DNA of 64,000 nucleotides, taken from assembly GCF_001584185.1 (NCBI RefSeq), contig NZ_CP013234.1:5084001-5148000 (forward strand), given 5' to 3'. This stretch comes from Collimonas pratensis (GTDB taxonomy: Bacteria > Pseudomonadota > Gammaproteobacteria > Burkholderiales > Burkholderiaceae_D). Shown here piece by piece: positions 47,010 to 57,223 of this stretch; the first letter of the stretch is position 1; each line of letters starts with the position of its first letter. The notes below the pieces were generated by a model. That model saw nothing but the letters and a program-made list of their open reading frames with translations. It had not been told where the DNA came from and did no database searches. A program made the position numbers and the translations under genes.

Positions 47010-47995
47010 TGCGTTGCCCCGTTCGGACTATCCTGCAGCGGATGGAAGCAACGCAACATGCGCTCCCCGAGCGCGCGCAACGGCGGTGTCTGCAGGCACT
47101 CATCCGTTGCATGGACGCAGCGCGTGCGGAAGGCGCAGCCCGCCGGCAGATTCAGCAGCGACGGCGTCATGCCCGGGATCTGCTGCAGCGGCTGGCCGCG
47201 CGGATTGCGCGACGGCGCCGACGCAATCAGGCCATAGGTATAGGGATGGCGCGGATGTTCCAGTACTTGCTGCACTGTACCGCTTTCAACGACGCGGCCG
47301 GCATACATCACCGACACCGTATCGGCCAGGCCGGCCACCACCGACAAATCGTGCGTGATCCAGATCAAGGCCGTGCCCGACTCCCGGCACAACTTCTGCA
47401 TCTCGTACAAAATCTGTCCTTGTATCGTCACATCGAGCGCGGTGGTGGGTTCGTCGCAAATGATCAAGTCCGGTTTGTTGAGCAAAGCGATCGCAATCGC
47501 CACGCGCTGTCGCATGCCACCTGAGAACTGATGCGGATACGCCTGCAAGCGTTCATCCGGAGCAGGAATGCCGACCCGCACCAGCGCCTCGCGCGCCATT
47601 TCACGCGCCACCATCCGGCTCACATTCTGATGCGCGCGCACCGCTTCCATCATTTGCGTATCGATGCGCAGCACAGGATTCAAAGTCATCATCGGATCCT
47701 GGAAAATCATGGCGATGCGATTGCCACGGATCTTGCGCATGGCTTCCGCCGGCAAGCCGCGCAATTCCTTTCCTTGCAGCAGAATCTGGCCGGCGACGAC
47801 TTTTCCGGGCGCATCGATCAGGCCCATGATGGAATAGCCGGTCATCGACTTACCCGAACCGGACTCGCCCACCAGTCCCATGATTTCGCCGCGCTTGACG
47901 GCGAACGACACCTGGTCGACCGCTTTCACCAGTCCGGCGCGGGTGGCAAACTGGGTCTGCAGATCGTTCACCACTAATGTCGCTGGAGTATCCAT
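47006..47995 (-). CDS. dppD: Dipeptide/oligopeptide ABC transporter ATP-binding protein D
   Basis: A 329-residue ATPase with Walker A GESGSGKSMT, signature FSGGMRQRVAIAIAL, Walker B LIICDEPTTALD and the C-terminal GCAFRTRCVHATDEC block. ATG at 47995 opens the conserved domain; 51 further upstream codons lie inside dppC in another frame and are not coding. Confidence 0.94.
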   Translation of the reverse strand: MDTPATLVVNDLQTQFATRAGLVKAVDQVSFAVKRGEIMGLVGESGSGKSMTGYSIMGLIDAPGKVVAGQILLQGKELRGLPAEAMRKIRGNRIAMIFQDPMMTLNPVLRIDTQMMEAVRAHQNVSRMVAREMAREALVRVGIPAPDERLQAYPHQFSGGMRQRVAIAIALLNKPDLIICDEPTTALDVTIQGQILYEMQKLCRESGTALIWITHDLSVVAGLADTVSVMYAGRVVESGTVQQVLEHPRHPYTYGLIASAPSRNPRGQPLQQIPGMTPSLLNLPAGCAFRTRCVHATDECLQTPPLRALGERMLRCFHPLQDSPNGATQ

Positions 47996-48002
47996 GGTTG
48001 TT

Positions 48003-48908
48003 TTATTGTGTTTGCAGGCGTGGATTGAGGACGTCTCGCAGCTGGTCCGCCACCAGGTTGATGGTGACCACGGTGAGCAGCAAGGCGATGCCGGGAAACA
48101 CGCTGATCCAGTACTTGCCAGAGAGCAGATACTGGAAGCCGTTAGCAATCAGCAAGCCTAGCGAAGGCTCGGTAATCGGCAAGCCCAGCCCGAGGAAGGA
48201 AAGCGTCGCTTCCAGCGAAATCGCCGACGCCACTTGCAGGGCGGCGATCACGATCAGCGGCGGCAGGCAGTTCGGCAGCAGATGGCGAAACATGATGCGC
48301 AGCGGCGCCAGACCGAGCGCCGTAGCGGCTTCGATGTATTCCTTCTTGCGCTCGACCAGCGCGGCGCTGCGGGTGGTGCGGGCGTAATAGGCCCATTGCA
48401 CGGCCACCAGCGCGATGATGATCTTGTCGACGCCGCGGCCGGTCAGCGCCAGCAGGATCAGCGCGATCAGGATGGGCGGAAAGGATAGCTGGATATCCGC
48501 CACCCGCATGATGAACGCTTCGGTGCGGCCGCCGGCATAGCCGGCCAGCAGACCCAGCGTCAGGCCCAGCGACAGCGCGATGAGGGTGCTGACGACGCCG
48601 ACCATCACCGAGATGCGGATGCCGTACAGGATCGCCGACAGCATGTCGCGGCCCTGGTCGTCGGTGCCGAGCAGATAGGTCATGCTGCCGTCGACCGACG
48701 CCTTGCCGGGTTCCAGGCGCGAATCCATGACATCCAGCTTGGCCAGGTCGTAAGGATTCTGCGGTGAAATCGCCGGTGCGAAGATCGCCGCCAGCAGGAT
48801 CAGCACCAGCAGTACGAAACCGGCGGTGGCGATCTTGCTGCTGAAATAATTGCGGACGAAACGCCGCCAGGGCGTTTCCACGGTCTCGATGGCTTGGGTC
48901 AGTTGCAT
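48003..48908 (-). CDS. dppC: Dipeptide ABC transporter permease C
   Basis: A 301-residue permease with an N-terminal OppC-type membrane anchor (about 28-50), GTDDQGRDMLSAILYG, and the EAA loop around EAATALGLAPLRIMFRHLLPN. About six membrane segments. It starts one base after the dppB stop. Confidence 0.94.
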   Translation of the reverse strand: MQLTQAIETVETPWRRFVRNYFSSKIATAGFVLLVLILLAAIFAPAISPQNPYDLAKLDVMDSRLEPGKASVDGSMTYLLGTDDQGRDMLSAILYGIRISVMVGVVSTLIALSLGLTLGLLAGYAGGRTEAFIMRVADIQLSFPPILIALILLALTGRGVDKIIIALVAVQWAYYARTTRSAALVERKKEYIEAATALGLAPLRIMFRHLLPNCLPPLIVIAALQVASAISLEATLSFLGLGLPITEPSLGLLIANGFQYLLSGKYWISVFPGIALLLTVVTINLVADQLRDVLNPRLQTQ

Positions 48909-48909
48909 G

Positions 48910-49887
48910 TCAGCCTTTGCTTTCCGCCAGCCGCACGCGCGGATCGAGCAGCGAATACAGCATGTCGACTGCCAGATTGATGACGATGAAGATGGTGACG
49001 ATCAAAAGCAGATAAGCGACGATCACCGGCCGGTCCAGCACGCGGATCGAATCGATGATCAGCTTGCCCATGCCTGGCCAGGCAAACACGGTTTCGGTAA
49101 CGATCGAAAACGCAATGATCGAGCCGAATTGCAGGGCCACCACGGTGACGATAGGAATCAGGATATTTTTCAGGACGTGGACGCCGATGATGCGGCTGTT
49201 GCGCAAGCCCTTGGCGCGGGCGAACTTGACATAGTCTTGCATCAGCGCCTCTTGCGCGCCGGAGCGCGTGAGGCGGATCACCAGCGCGATGTTGAACAGT
49301 GCCAGGTTGAAAGCCGGCATCAGCAAATGCTTCAGGCCGTCCCAGCTAAGGAAGCTGACCGGCACTCCCAGCAGCAGCTGCGTCTCGCCACGGCCGCTGG
49401 TGGGCAGCCAGCCCAGCTGCACCGCAAACACCATGATCAGCATCAGGCCGACCCAGAATGTCGGCAGCGAAAAGCCGAGGATGGACACCGCCATGATGGT
49501 CTTGCCGACGATACCGTTGGGACGCAACCCCGCCAGCAGGCCGAGCGGCAGTCCCAGCACGATGGACAGCAGGATCGCCGCGGTCGACAGTTCCAGCGTC
49601 GCCGGCATGCGTTCGAAAATCAGGCTCAGGGCCGGCGTCGAATAAGCAAATGAACGTCCCAGGTCGCCGCCGACAGCATGCTTCAGGAAAATGAAATATT
49701 GCAGCCAGAGCGGCTTGTCGAGGCCGAAGGCAACGATCACCTTGGCGCGCTCGATCTGGTCGGCATCGGGGCTGATCAGGACGTCGATCGGATTGCCGAT
49801 CGCGTACACGCCGATAAACACCAGCAGCGACATGACCAGCAGCACGACCAGACTTTGCAATACGCGGCGGATGATAAAAGCCAGCAT
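48910..49887 (-). CDS. dppB: Dipeptide ABC transporter permease B
   Basis: A 325-residue permease of the OppB/DppB type: MLAFIIRRVLQSLVVLLVMSLL-like first helix, periplasmic loop, then FARAKGLRNSRIIGVHVLKN as EAA loop and FAWPGMGKLIIDSI near the C-terminus. About six membrane segments. Confidence 0.94.
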   Translation of the reverse strand: MLAFIIRRVLQSLVVLLVMSLLVFIGVYAIGNPIDVLISPDADQIERAKVIVAFGLDKPLWLQYFIFLKHAVGGDLGRSFAYSTPALSLIFERMPATLELSTAAILLSIVLGLPLGLLAGLRPNGIVGKTIMAVSILGFSLPTFWVGLMLIMVFAVQLGWLPTSGRGETQLLLGVPVSFLSWDGLKHLLMPAFNLALFNIALVIRLTRSGAQEALMQDYVKFARAKGLRNSRIIGVHVLKNILIPIVTVVALQFGSIIAFSIVTETVFAWPGMGKLIIDSIRVLDRPVIVAYLLLIVTIFIVINLAVDMLYSLLDPRVRLAESKG

Positions 49888-49952
49888 CGAATATCCCGGA
49901 ATCCATAAAAAATCCGCTCGCCAACGGCGGTGAGCGGATATGCGCAGCCGTC

Positions 49953-51548
49953 CTACTGCGGGTAAAAGCCGTAAGCGTGGGTACGCTCATCGGTGCGCGG
50001 GATATATACGATACCTTTTTTTGTGGCCCATGTCGTCACTTGCTGGTGAATCGGGATGACGCCGCCGTCTTCGATCACGATCGCGGTGGCCTGTTGCAGC
50101 AGTGCCGAACGCTCCTTGTCGTCAACGCTGGCGAGCGCCTTGGTCAGCACCGCATCCATTTTCGGATTGCAGTATTTCAGCCAGTTGACCGCGCCCATGC
50201 CTTTCGCCGGATTGTCGCAGGCCACCATCGCCCGCAGCGGCGACGAGGCTTCGCCGGTCTGCGCACCCCAGCCCAGCAGACCGATCGAGTACTCGCTCTT
50301 GGCGCCGCGCGCCGCGTAGACCGACATCGGCGCCCCTTCCACCTTGGTGGCGACGCCGATGCGCGACCACATCTGGGCAATCGTCTGGGCGATTTTTTCG
50401 TCGTTGATATAGCGGTTGTTCGGAGTATGCAAGGTCAAGCCGAAACCGTTCGGATAGCCGGCTTCGGCCAATAATTTCTTCGCCGCGTCGACATCGTACT
50501 TGGGCGGCTTGAGGTCAGGATTATGGCCAAACAGCGCGGCCGGCACCAGGTTGAGCGTCGGCTCCGACAAGCCTTCCATGATGCGATCGCGAATCGCGTC
50601 GCGGTTGATGGCGATCGACAGGGCGCGCCGCACGCGCTGGTCCATCAGCGGATTCTTGTCGAGCGGCTTGCCATCCTTGTCGGTGACGAACGGCGACTTT
50701 TCGCGGCGCGTATCGGGATACAGATAAATCACGCGATGCGACACCTTGGAGTAGAAGCTCAGGTCCTTGTCTGCCCTGACCTTCGCCAGATCTGGCGTCG
50801 GCACGTTTTCGATCGCTTGCACGTCGCCGGCCAGCAAGGCTGCCAGGCGCGTTGCGTCGTTGGGAATGAAACGCAGGGTGACTTTGGTCCAGGCCGGCTT
50901 CTTGCCCCAGTAGTCGTTATTGCGCTCCAGTTCGATCCTGTCGTCGCGCTGGAATTTGACGAACTTGAACGGGCCGGTGCCGACCATCCCCTTGCCACTG
51001 GAAAAATCGTCGCTGCTCAAGCCTTGCGTCGCTTTCTTCGAAACGATGTAGATCGAAGTCAGGTCCGCCAGCAGCAGCGGATACGGCTCCTTGGTGGTGA
51101 GCTGGATGGTGTATGGATCGATGATTTTTTTATCGACGATGGCTTTGGTATAGGTGTCGAATTTCCCCGGGCTGCCGACTATCGTGGCCGGCCGCTCCAG
51201 CGACCAGGCCACGTCTTCCGCCGTCAGCGGCGTGCCGTCGTGGAATTTCACGCCCTTGCGCAGCTTGAACTCCCAGGTCAGGTTATTCACCAGCTTCCAT
51301 GACTCGGCCAGCGCGGGAATGATGTGGCTGTCGGCATCCATCGCCACCAGCTGTTCAAAGATGTGATCGGAAACGTTGATGTTTGGAAATAAATTATAGA
51401 AGTGCGGATCCATCGAAGTCGGCGGCGAGCTCATCGCCAACCTGAACTCCTGGGCCACCGCGGAGGGCATGACTGGCGCGGTCAGCGCCAGCAGGACAGC
51501 CATGAAAAATGCACGTAATCCCATTGCTGGCCAAGACATCAGACGCAT
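49953..51548 (-). CDS. dppA: Dipeptide/oligopeptide-binding protein
   Basis: A 531-residue periplasmic SBP (cluster C). The signal peptide ends near SAVAQEF (about residue 33). SSPPTSMDPHF and the WSLERPATIVGSP region are typical of peptide- and nickel-type binding proteins. ATG at 51548 has GGAGAG upstream; a 17-codon extension is unlikely. First gene of the operon dppA-B-C-D-F-argE on the minus strand. Confidence 0.93.
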   Translation of the reverse strand: MRLMSWPAMGLRAFFMAVLLALTAPVMPSAVAQEFRLAMSSPPTSMDPHFYNLFPNINVSDHIFEQLVAMDADSHIIPALAESWKLVNNLTWEFKLRKGVKFHDGTPLTAEDVAWSLERPATIVGSPGKFDTYTKAIVDKKIIDPYTIQLTTKEPYPLLLADLTSIYIVSKKATQGLSSDDFSSGKGMVGTGPFKFVKFQRDDRIELERNNDYWGKKPAWTKVTLRFIPNDATRLAALLAGDVQAIENVPTPDLAKVRADKDLSFYSKVSHRVIYLYPDTRREKSPFVTDKDGKPLDKNPLMDQRVRRALSIAINRDAIRDRIMEGLSEPTLNLVPAALFGHNPDLKPPKYDVDAAKKLLAEAGYPNGFGLTLHTPNNRYINDEKIAQTIAQMWSRIGVATKVEGAPMSVYAARGAKSEYSIGLLGWGAQTGEASSPLRAMVACDNPAKGMGAVNWLKYCNPKMDAVLTKALASVDDKERSALLQQATAIVIEDGGVIPIHQQVTTWATKKGIVYIPRTDERTHAYGFYPQ

Positions 51549-51664
51549 AATGCTCTCCTGTGAGTGAACACCGATGGACCGTGTAGGCGTAATATACACA
51601 TTCTGGACGCTACGCCTCTGGCCTTTTTACAGGCAAGAGGCATGCCATATATCAGGAGCCGAAT

Positions 51665-52858
51665 ATGAATTTGATCGATCCCATCATCGCCTTCCAGGCG
51701 GAACTGCAAGCCATCCGACGTGATTTACACGCCCATCCCGAACTCAATTATGAAGAACAGCGCACCTCCGACGTGGTGGCGCGCAAGCTCACCGAATGGC
51801 AGATCCCGATTCTGCGCGGCATGGGCGTCACCGGCGTTGTCGGTATCATAAAAAACGGCAGCAGCGATCGCGCCATAGGCTTGCGCGCCGATATGGATGC
51901 CTTGCCGGTGCAAGAGTTGAATACTTTTCCACATGCCTCCCAACATCAGGGCAAGATGCACGCTTGTGGACATGACGGCCACACCGCGATGTTGCTTGGT
52001 GCGGCGCATCATCTGTCCAAGCACCGGAATTTCGACGGTACTGTATATCTGATTTTCCAGCCGGCGGAAGAAGGCGGCGGCGGCGCGCAGCGCATGATCG
52101 ATGACGGCTTGTTTGAGAAATGCCCGGTGGAGGCAGTATTCGGCATGCATAACTGGCCAGGCATGGCGACCGGCAGCTTTGGCGTGACGCCGGGGCCGAT
52201 GATGGCATCCAGCAATGAATTTGAAGTGATCGTCAAGGGCAAGGGCTCGCATGCGGCGCAGCCGCACAAAAGCGTCGATCCGGTGATGGTCGCGGTGCAG
52301 ATCGCGCAAAGCTGGCAGACCATCGTTTCGCGCAATCTCAATCCGAACGATCCGGCTGTGCTGTCGGTGACGCAGATTCACAGCGGCAGCGCCACCAACG
52401 TGATTCCCGATGTAGCGACACTGATCGGGACGGTGCGGACCTTTTCCTTGCCTGTGCTGGATACGATCGAAGCGCGCATGCGGGAAGTCGCGCAGCACAC
52501 CGCGGCAGCTTTCAGCGCCGAAGTGGAATTCCGCTTCCATCGCAATTATCCGCCGCTGGTGAACCACGCCAAGGAGACCGCATTCGCGGTCGAAGTGCTG
52601 CAGGCGATGGTTGGCAGCGACAATGTCAATCCGCAGGTTGAACCGACCATGGGCGCGGAAGATTTTGCCTTCATGCTGCAGAACAAACCAGGCTGCTACG
52701 TTTTCATCGGCAACGGCGAAGGTGCCCACAGAGATAGCGGTCACGGCCTCGGCCCCTGCAATTTGCACAACGCCAGCTACGATTTTAACGACGACTTGCT
52801 GCCGATTGGCGCCAGTTACTGGGTCAATCTTGCCGAGAGCTATTTAAAGAAAACGTGA
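51665..52858 (+). CDS. M20 amidohydrolase (hippurate hydrolase/aminoacylase-like)
   Basis: A 397-residue M20D metallohydrolase. LHAHPELNYEE, HACGHDGHTAML (C101, H103, H106) and QPAEEGGGGAQRM (E135/E136) give the complete metal site. Relatives hydrolyse N-acyl amino acids such as hippurate. It is divergent from the dpp operon across 116 bp, so the pair probably shares a regulatory region and imported acyl-amino acids or dipeptides may be its substrates (inference). Confidence 0.92.
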   Translation: MNLIDPIIAFQAELQAIRRDLHAHPELNYEEQRTSDVVARKLTEWQIPILRGMGVTGVVGIIKNGSSDRAIGLRADMDALPVQELNTFPHASQHQGKMHACGHDGHTAMLLGAAHHLSKHRNFDGTVYLIFQPAEEGGGGAQRMIDDGLFEKCPVEAVFGMHNWPGMATGSFGVTPGPMMASSNEFEVIVKGKGSHAAQPHKSVDPVMVAVQIAQSWQTIVSRNLNPNDPAVLSVTQIHSGSATNVIPDVATLIGTVRTFSLPVLDTIEARMREVAQHTAAAFSAEVEFRFHRNYPPLVNHAKETAFAVEVLQAMVGSDNVNPQVEPTMGAEDFAFMLQNKPGCYVFIGNGEGAHRDSGHGLGPCNLHNASYDFNDDLLPIGASYWVNLAESYLKKT

Positions 52859-52992
52859 TTGTTGCCTTGCTTGCGACGCCAGCCGACAACATGACGATGC
52901 AATATGGCGGCTGTGATTCAACGATGAATCACGGCACGCCGATTGATCTCCTCTGCACCTTCTCTTAACCTCATTACACACATGATACGAAC

Positions 52993-53880
52993 ATGAATCA
53001 AATCGCAGCCGCATATGACGTCCCTATGCAATTGGGCGAATGCCCGCTTTGGCATGCCGCGGAAGCGTCTCTTTACTGGGTCGATATTTCAGCGATGCAG
53101 GTGCATCGCCTGCACCCTGCGGACGGCAAGCACGCCATGTGGCAGCTAGATGCGGAGCCCGGCTGTATTGGCCTGCGCGTCGGCGGCGGCCTGGTGGTTG
53201 CCATGCGCACCGGCGTTGCCTACCTGGATACCGACACTGGGGCGCTGACGCATATTGCCGATGCGCCTTACGACACCGCCACCGCGCGCTTCAATGATGG
53301 TCGCAGCGATGCTGCAGGCCGGTTCTGGGCAGGCACCATCTATGAGCCACGCGACCATGCCGGCGCGCAGCTGTATGCCATCGAAAAAGGCGTGGTGCGC
53401 GCGGCCGGCAATCCGGTCACCGTTTCCAACGGTCTTGGCTTCAGCGGCGACAGCCGCACGCTGTATCACAGCGACACCACCGCGCACCGGATTACCCGCT
53501 ACGAGTTTGACCTGGCCAGCGGCAAGATCGGCTCAGGCCATGTGCTCAAGCAGTTCGCCATGGACAAGAATGCGCCCGACTACGGCGGTCGTCCGGACGG
53601 CGCGGCGGTCGATAGTGAAGATGCTTACTGGTGCGCGATGTATGAAGGCGGCCGGCTGCTGCGGCTGTCGCCTTCCGGCGAAGTGCTGCAAGAAGTGATC
53701 GTCCCTGTGCGCTGCCCGACCATGATGGCCTTTGGCGGCCCGGATTTACGCACCTTGTATATCACCAGCGTGCGCGAGAAGCGCAGCCAGGCAGAACTGG
53801 AGCAATATCCGCTTTCGGGCTGCGTGCTGGCGCTGCGCGTGGACGTGCCCGGCAGATCAGAACCGGCTTACATCGCCTGA
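52993..53880 (+). CDS. SMP-30/gluconolactonase family protein
   Basis: A 295-residue six-bladed beta-propeller lactonase. The metal-binding residues are indicated by LGECPLWH (E16), FNDGRSDAAGRFWAG (Asn and Asp), SNGLGFSGDSRTLYHSDT, and PDGAAVDSEDAYW. Family members open aldonolactones such as glucono- or galactonolactone. A galactonolactone role would fit the dgo operon but that is 18 kb away, so it is only a possibility. Ribosome-binding site is weak. Confidence 0.92.
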   Translation: MNQIAAAYDVPMQLGECPLWHAAEASLYWVDISAMQVHRLHPADGKHAMWQLDAEPGCIGLRVGGGLVVAMRTGVAYLDTDTGALTHIADAPYDTATARFNDGRSDAAGRFWAGTIYEPRDHAGAQLYAIEKGVVRAAGNPVTVSNGLGFSGDSRTLYHSDTTAHRITRYEFDLASGKIGSGHVLKQFAMDKNAPDYGGRPDGAAVDSEDAYWCAMYEGGRLLRLSPSGEVLQEVIVPVRCPTMMAFGGPDLRTLYITSVREKRSQAELEQYPLSGCVLALRVDVPGRSEPAYIA

Positions 53881-54096
53881 TTTCAAGGCGCTGAGTCACC
53901 GTTTTACGACAGGAATTGCCTGTAGTTCGGCAATAATTTTCGTTTTCGACTATTCTTTAGGGCTGTAGCTGCGCGCCGCAGCGATCCGGACAGGGCAGCA
54001 TTATGCCGGTGCCAGGCGGCCAGTGTAGCCCTTCCATGAATAAAGCGAAGGCGAGCTGTCATTCGCTTTTTATTTTCTTACGCTCGAAAGTCTTTT

Positions 54097-54645
54097 ATGC
54101 AAAAAAAACAAACCGGACTCAAGATTCTGGCCGCAGCCTGCCTTCTGGCTGGCGTTCATGCAAACAGCTTCGCGGTTGATTCCGCATCGCTCGAACTCGG
54201 CACCGGTAACAAGAGCCAGCTGGCCCGCGTTGCCGCGCAATGGAACTGGGGTTCGCCATTGTGGCAAGGCAGCAGCACGCAACTCGGCGGCTACTGGGAT
54301 TTGAGCCTGGCTGAATTCCGTCAAAACCAGTATCAGAATGTTCCCGGTCAATCGAAGAACCTGACCGACATCGGCTTTACCCCGGTATTCCGCTTCCAGA
54401 GCAACGATAAAAGGGGCTTGTACGGTGAAGCCGGCATCGGCGTGCACCTGATGTCGCATCTGTATGACAACAACAGCCGCCGTTTCTCCACCGCTTTTGA
54501 GTTTGGCGACCATCTGGGCGCCGGCTATGTGTTCGGCAATGGCCTGGATGTCGGCATCAAGCTGCAGCATTTCTCGAACGGCGGCATCAAGAAACCGAAC
54601 AGCGGCGCAAATTTTGCCGTGTTGCGGGTCGCTTATCCGTTCTGA
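54097..54645 (+). CDS. pagL: Lipid A 3-O-deacylase
   Basis: A 182-residue outer-membrane beta-barrel. Signal peptide 1-26 (cleavage near SFA-VD), alternating beta-strand pattern and terminal Phe typical of barrels. H158 and S160 in LQHFSNGGIKKPN form the PagL His-Ser dyad. No Glu follows at the position expected from the Pseudomonas enzyme, where Asn is seen; other members also vary there. It removes the 3-position acyl chain from lipid A. Followed by a terminator and the IS66 element. Confidence 0.9.
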   Translation: MQKKQTGLKILAAACLLAGVHANSFAVDSASLELGTGNKSQLARVAAQWNWGSPLWQGSSTQLGGYWDLSLAEFRQNQYQNVPGQSKNLTDIGFTPVFRFQSNDKRGLYGEAGIGVHLMSHLYDNNSRRFSTAFEFGDHLGAGYVFGNGLDVGIKLQHFSNGGIKKPNSGANFAVLRVAYPF

Positions 54646-54687
54646 TCCGGATCTCGAATCAAGATAAAAGCAGAATACATAAGCAAG

Positions 54688-54722
54688 AAAGCCAGTCGCG
54701 CAAGCCGACTGGCTTTTTTTTA
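54688..54722 (+). terminator. Intrinsic terminator of pagL
   Basis: Stem AAAGCCAGTCG (54688-54698) with CGACTGGCTTT (54705-54715), then a run of T to 54722. Confidence 0.85.
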
Positions 54723-54765
54723 TCTATGTTTGGAGGAAATTCAAGACATATTGGAATGATTCGGC

Positions 54766-54773
54766 ATCGGAGA
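54766..54773. repeat. IS66 target site duplication, left copy
   Basis: ATCGGAGA, identical to 57827-57834 on the right side; 8 bp is the usual IS66 duplication length. Confidence 0.93.
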
Positions 54774-54851
54774 GTAAGCGTCGTCTCACCGCCGTCTGGA
54801 CACTGACTTTATGATCCGCGACGATGGTGTCCGCTATCGATAGTGGACACT

Positions 54852-55235
54852 ATGCCTTACATACCGCCCGAACCCAAACCAACGAAACCGAAACGTCGGA
54901 GCTTTACGGCCACGCAGAAGAAGGCCATTACCGAAGAGGCTCTGGCACCCGGCGCTTCCGTCTCCCGTGTTGCCCGCGCCCATGATCTTAATACTAACCA
55001 GGTATTCAAATGGATGCGGGAGTATCAGGGCAAACGACATTCAGAGTCTATCGCCTCGACGCTCATTCCGGTCATGCTCAGCCACACCGATGTAGCAGTG
55101 ATGCCCGCCGTAGCAGAATCACCGATCACGGCAACCGGGACCATCGAGCTGCACCTCCCGAAAGGTCGAGTTTGCCTGACTGGTGCTGTCGATCCCGGCG
55201 CACTGCGCATGGTCCTGGAACATCTCAGCGCATGA
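54852..55235 (+). CDS. tnpA: IS66 accessory protein TnpA
   Basis: 127 residues. An N-terminal HTH of the IS66 OrfA/IS3-like type (about 18-65: RRSFTATQKKAI, GASVSRVARAHDLNTNQVFKWMREY) then a proline-glycine C-terminal part. Needed with TnpB for transposition in IS66 elements. ATG at 54852; a GTG at 54843 is also in frame. Stop overlaps the tnpB start. Confidence 0.9.
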   Translation: MPYIPPEPKPTKPKRRSFTATQKKAITEEALAPGASVSRVARAHDLNTNQVFKWMREYQGKRHSESIASTLIPVMLSHTDVAVMPAVAESPITATGTIELHLPKGRVCLTGAVDPGALRMVLEHLSA

Positions 55236-55579
55236 TCGGCCTGCCAGCAGGAACACGCATCTGGATTGTCGCCGGCGTAACCGACATGCGCTGCGGCTTC
55301 AATGGACTCGCTGCCAAGGTGCAGACTGCGCTGGAAGAAGATCCGTTCAGCGGCCATGTTTTTGTGTTCCGTGGCCGGCGCGGCGATATCGTCAAGCTGC
55401 TGTGGTGGACCGGCGATGGCCTTTGTTTGCTCGCCAAGCGCCTGGAACGCGGATACTTTGTCTGGCCGCAGGCACGCAACGGCACCGTGCATCTGAGTCA
55501 GGCACAGCTATCAATGCTCATCGAAGGGATAGACTGGCGGCGTCCGGAACGTACTCAACGCCCCCAGTCAGGCTTGTAA
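55232..55579 (+). CDS. tnpB: IS66 accessory protein TnpB
   Basis: 115 residues, the conserved IS66 Orf2 (PF05717): IWIVAGVTDMRCGFNGLAAK near 10-29 and VFVFRGRRGDIVKLLWW near 43-59. Starts on an ATGA overlap with tnpA. Exact role in transposition is not defined in the family. Confidence 0.94.
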   Translation: MIGLPAGTRIWIVAGVTDMRCGFNGLAAKVQTALEEDPFSGHVFVFRGRRGDIVKLLWWTGDGLCLLAKRLERGYFVWPQARNGTVHLSQAQLSMLIEGIDWRRPERTQRPQSGL

Positions 55580-55608
55580 ACATCCCCGCCTTTACGTAAA
55601 CTACCGAC

Positions 55609-57168
55609 ATGCCCTCGCACGCCGCCCTCCCTGACGATATCGACGCCTTAAAAGCCATGATCCGCGAGCGCGACGACATGGTCGAAGCCCTGCGTGAAGA
55701 ACTATCTGGCCGCAAGGTCGAGATCGAACAACTCAAATTGTTCATCGCCAAACTCAAACGCATGCAGTTCGGTCGTAAATCCGAGAAGCTCGATCGCCAG
55801 ATCGAACAACTGGAATTAAAACTGGAAGATTTGCAGGCCGATGAGGAAGAGGCCGCTGTAGAGATGGAGCGTCGCGGGCGTGCCATACGTACCCGTCCGG
55901 AGCGCAAGCCATTGCCATCGCATCTGCCCCGCGAAGAGAAGGTTTACAGGCCCGACGCTGTCGCCTGCCCCGATTGTGGCGGTGAGCTGCGTCAGTTAGG
56001 CGAAAATGTATCAGAGCAACTGGAATTCATTCCCGCCAGCTTCAAGGTGATCCGCCATATTCGTCCCAAACTGGCTTGCGCCTGCTGCGATAGCATCGTG
56101 CAAGCTCCGGCGCCGAGCCGGCCCATCGAACGCGGCATGGCCGGTCCCGGCCTGCTGGCCCATGTTCTGGTATCGAAGTTTGCCGATCATTTGCCGTTGT
56201 ACCGGCAATCTGTGATCTATGCCCGTGAGGGTGTGGAATTGAGCCGGTCGCTATTGGCCGACTGGGTCGGTGCCTCCAGCAATCTGCTGCGTCCTCTGGT
56301 CGATGCGGTACGCCACCACGTCATGGCCGGTCATAAACTGCATGCCGACGATACGCCGGTACCGGTACTGGCCCCGGGCAATGGCAAGACCAAGACGGGC
56401 CGATTGTGGACCTATGTGCGCGATGACAGGCCTTCCGGCGCAACGATCCCGCCGGCTGTCTGGTTCGCCTATACGCCGGACCGCAAAGGCATCCATGCGC
56501 AGACACATTTGATTCCCTTTGCCGGCATCCTGCAGGCTGATGCTTATGCCGGCTTCAACGCCGTCTATGAGACCGGTCGCATCCACGAAGCAGCTTGTTG
56601 GGCGCATGCCCGGCGCAAATTCTTCGATCTGCACGATGCGCGGCCGTCGGCAGTAACGGCCGAGGCCCTGCGCCGTATCGGAGAGTTGTACGTGATTGAA
56701 GCGGACATTCGGGGCCAGCCGCCCGATGAGCGCTTGTCGGTGCGCCGCGCAAGATCGCGTCCATTGCTGGATGACTTAGAGGCCTGGTTGCGAGCCATCC
56801 TGGGAACGCTATCGCGCAAATCCGATACGACGGCGGCGATCATGTATGCCCTGAACTTGTGGCCAGCGCTGACGCGCTATTGTGACGACGGAATCGTCGA
56901 GATTGATAATTCGGCTGCCGAACGTGCGCTGCGCGCAATTGCGATTGGACGACGCAACTACCTGTTTGCTGGAGCCGACAGCGGTGGGGAGCGGGCCGCA
57001 GCGATCTATACGCTGATCGGCACTGCCAAGTTAAACGGCATTGATCCCGAAGCGTATCTGCGTCATGTGCTCACGCACATCGCTGACCATCCGGTCAATC
57101 GAGTTGACGAATTCCTGCCTTGGAATGTCGCATCGATGCTGGCCGTCCCAGCGCATCTCGCTGTTTAA
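55609..57168 (+). CDS. tnpC: IS66 transposase TnpC
   Basis: 519 residues. Leucine-zipper-like N-terminus (about 20-80), zinc-ribbon (CPDC...CACC around 120-165), and the DDE core with [20 protein letters not shown] and [12 protein letters not shown], followed by the [15 protein letters not shown] block and the C-terminal IS66-type segment. Full length and without interruptions, so likely active. Confidence 0.95.
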   Translation: MPSHAALPDDIDALKAMIRERDDMVEALREELSGRKVEIEQLKLFIAKLKRMQFGRKSEKLDRQIEQLELKLEDLQADEEEAAVEMERRGRAIRTRPERKPLPSHLPREEKVYRPDAVACPDCGGELRQLGENVSEQLEFIPASFKVIRHIRPKLACACCDSIVQAPAPSRPIERGMAGPGLLAHVLVSKFADHLPLYRQSVIYAREGVELSRSLLADWVGASSNLLRPLVDAVRHHVMAGHKLHADDTPVPVLAPGNGKTKTGRLWTYVRDDRPSGATIPPAVWFAYTPDRKGIHAQTHLIPFAGILQADAYAGFNAVYETGRIHEAACWAHARRKFFDLHDARPSAVTAEALRRIGELYVIEADIRGQPPDERLSVRRARSRPLLDDLEAWLRAILGTLSRKSDTTAAIMYALNLWPALTRYCDDGIVEIDNSAAERALRAIAIGRRNYLFAGADSGGERAAAIYTLIGTAKLNGIDPEAYLRHVLTHIADHPVNRVDEFLPWNVASMLAVPAHLAV

Positions 57169-57223
57169 ACTTCGCGATTGACGCACGGTTCTTTGCGTCG
57201 TCACACTGCTTTATAATTTCGGC

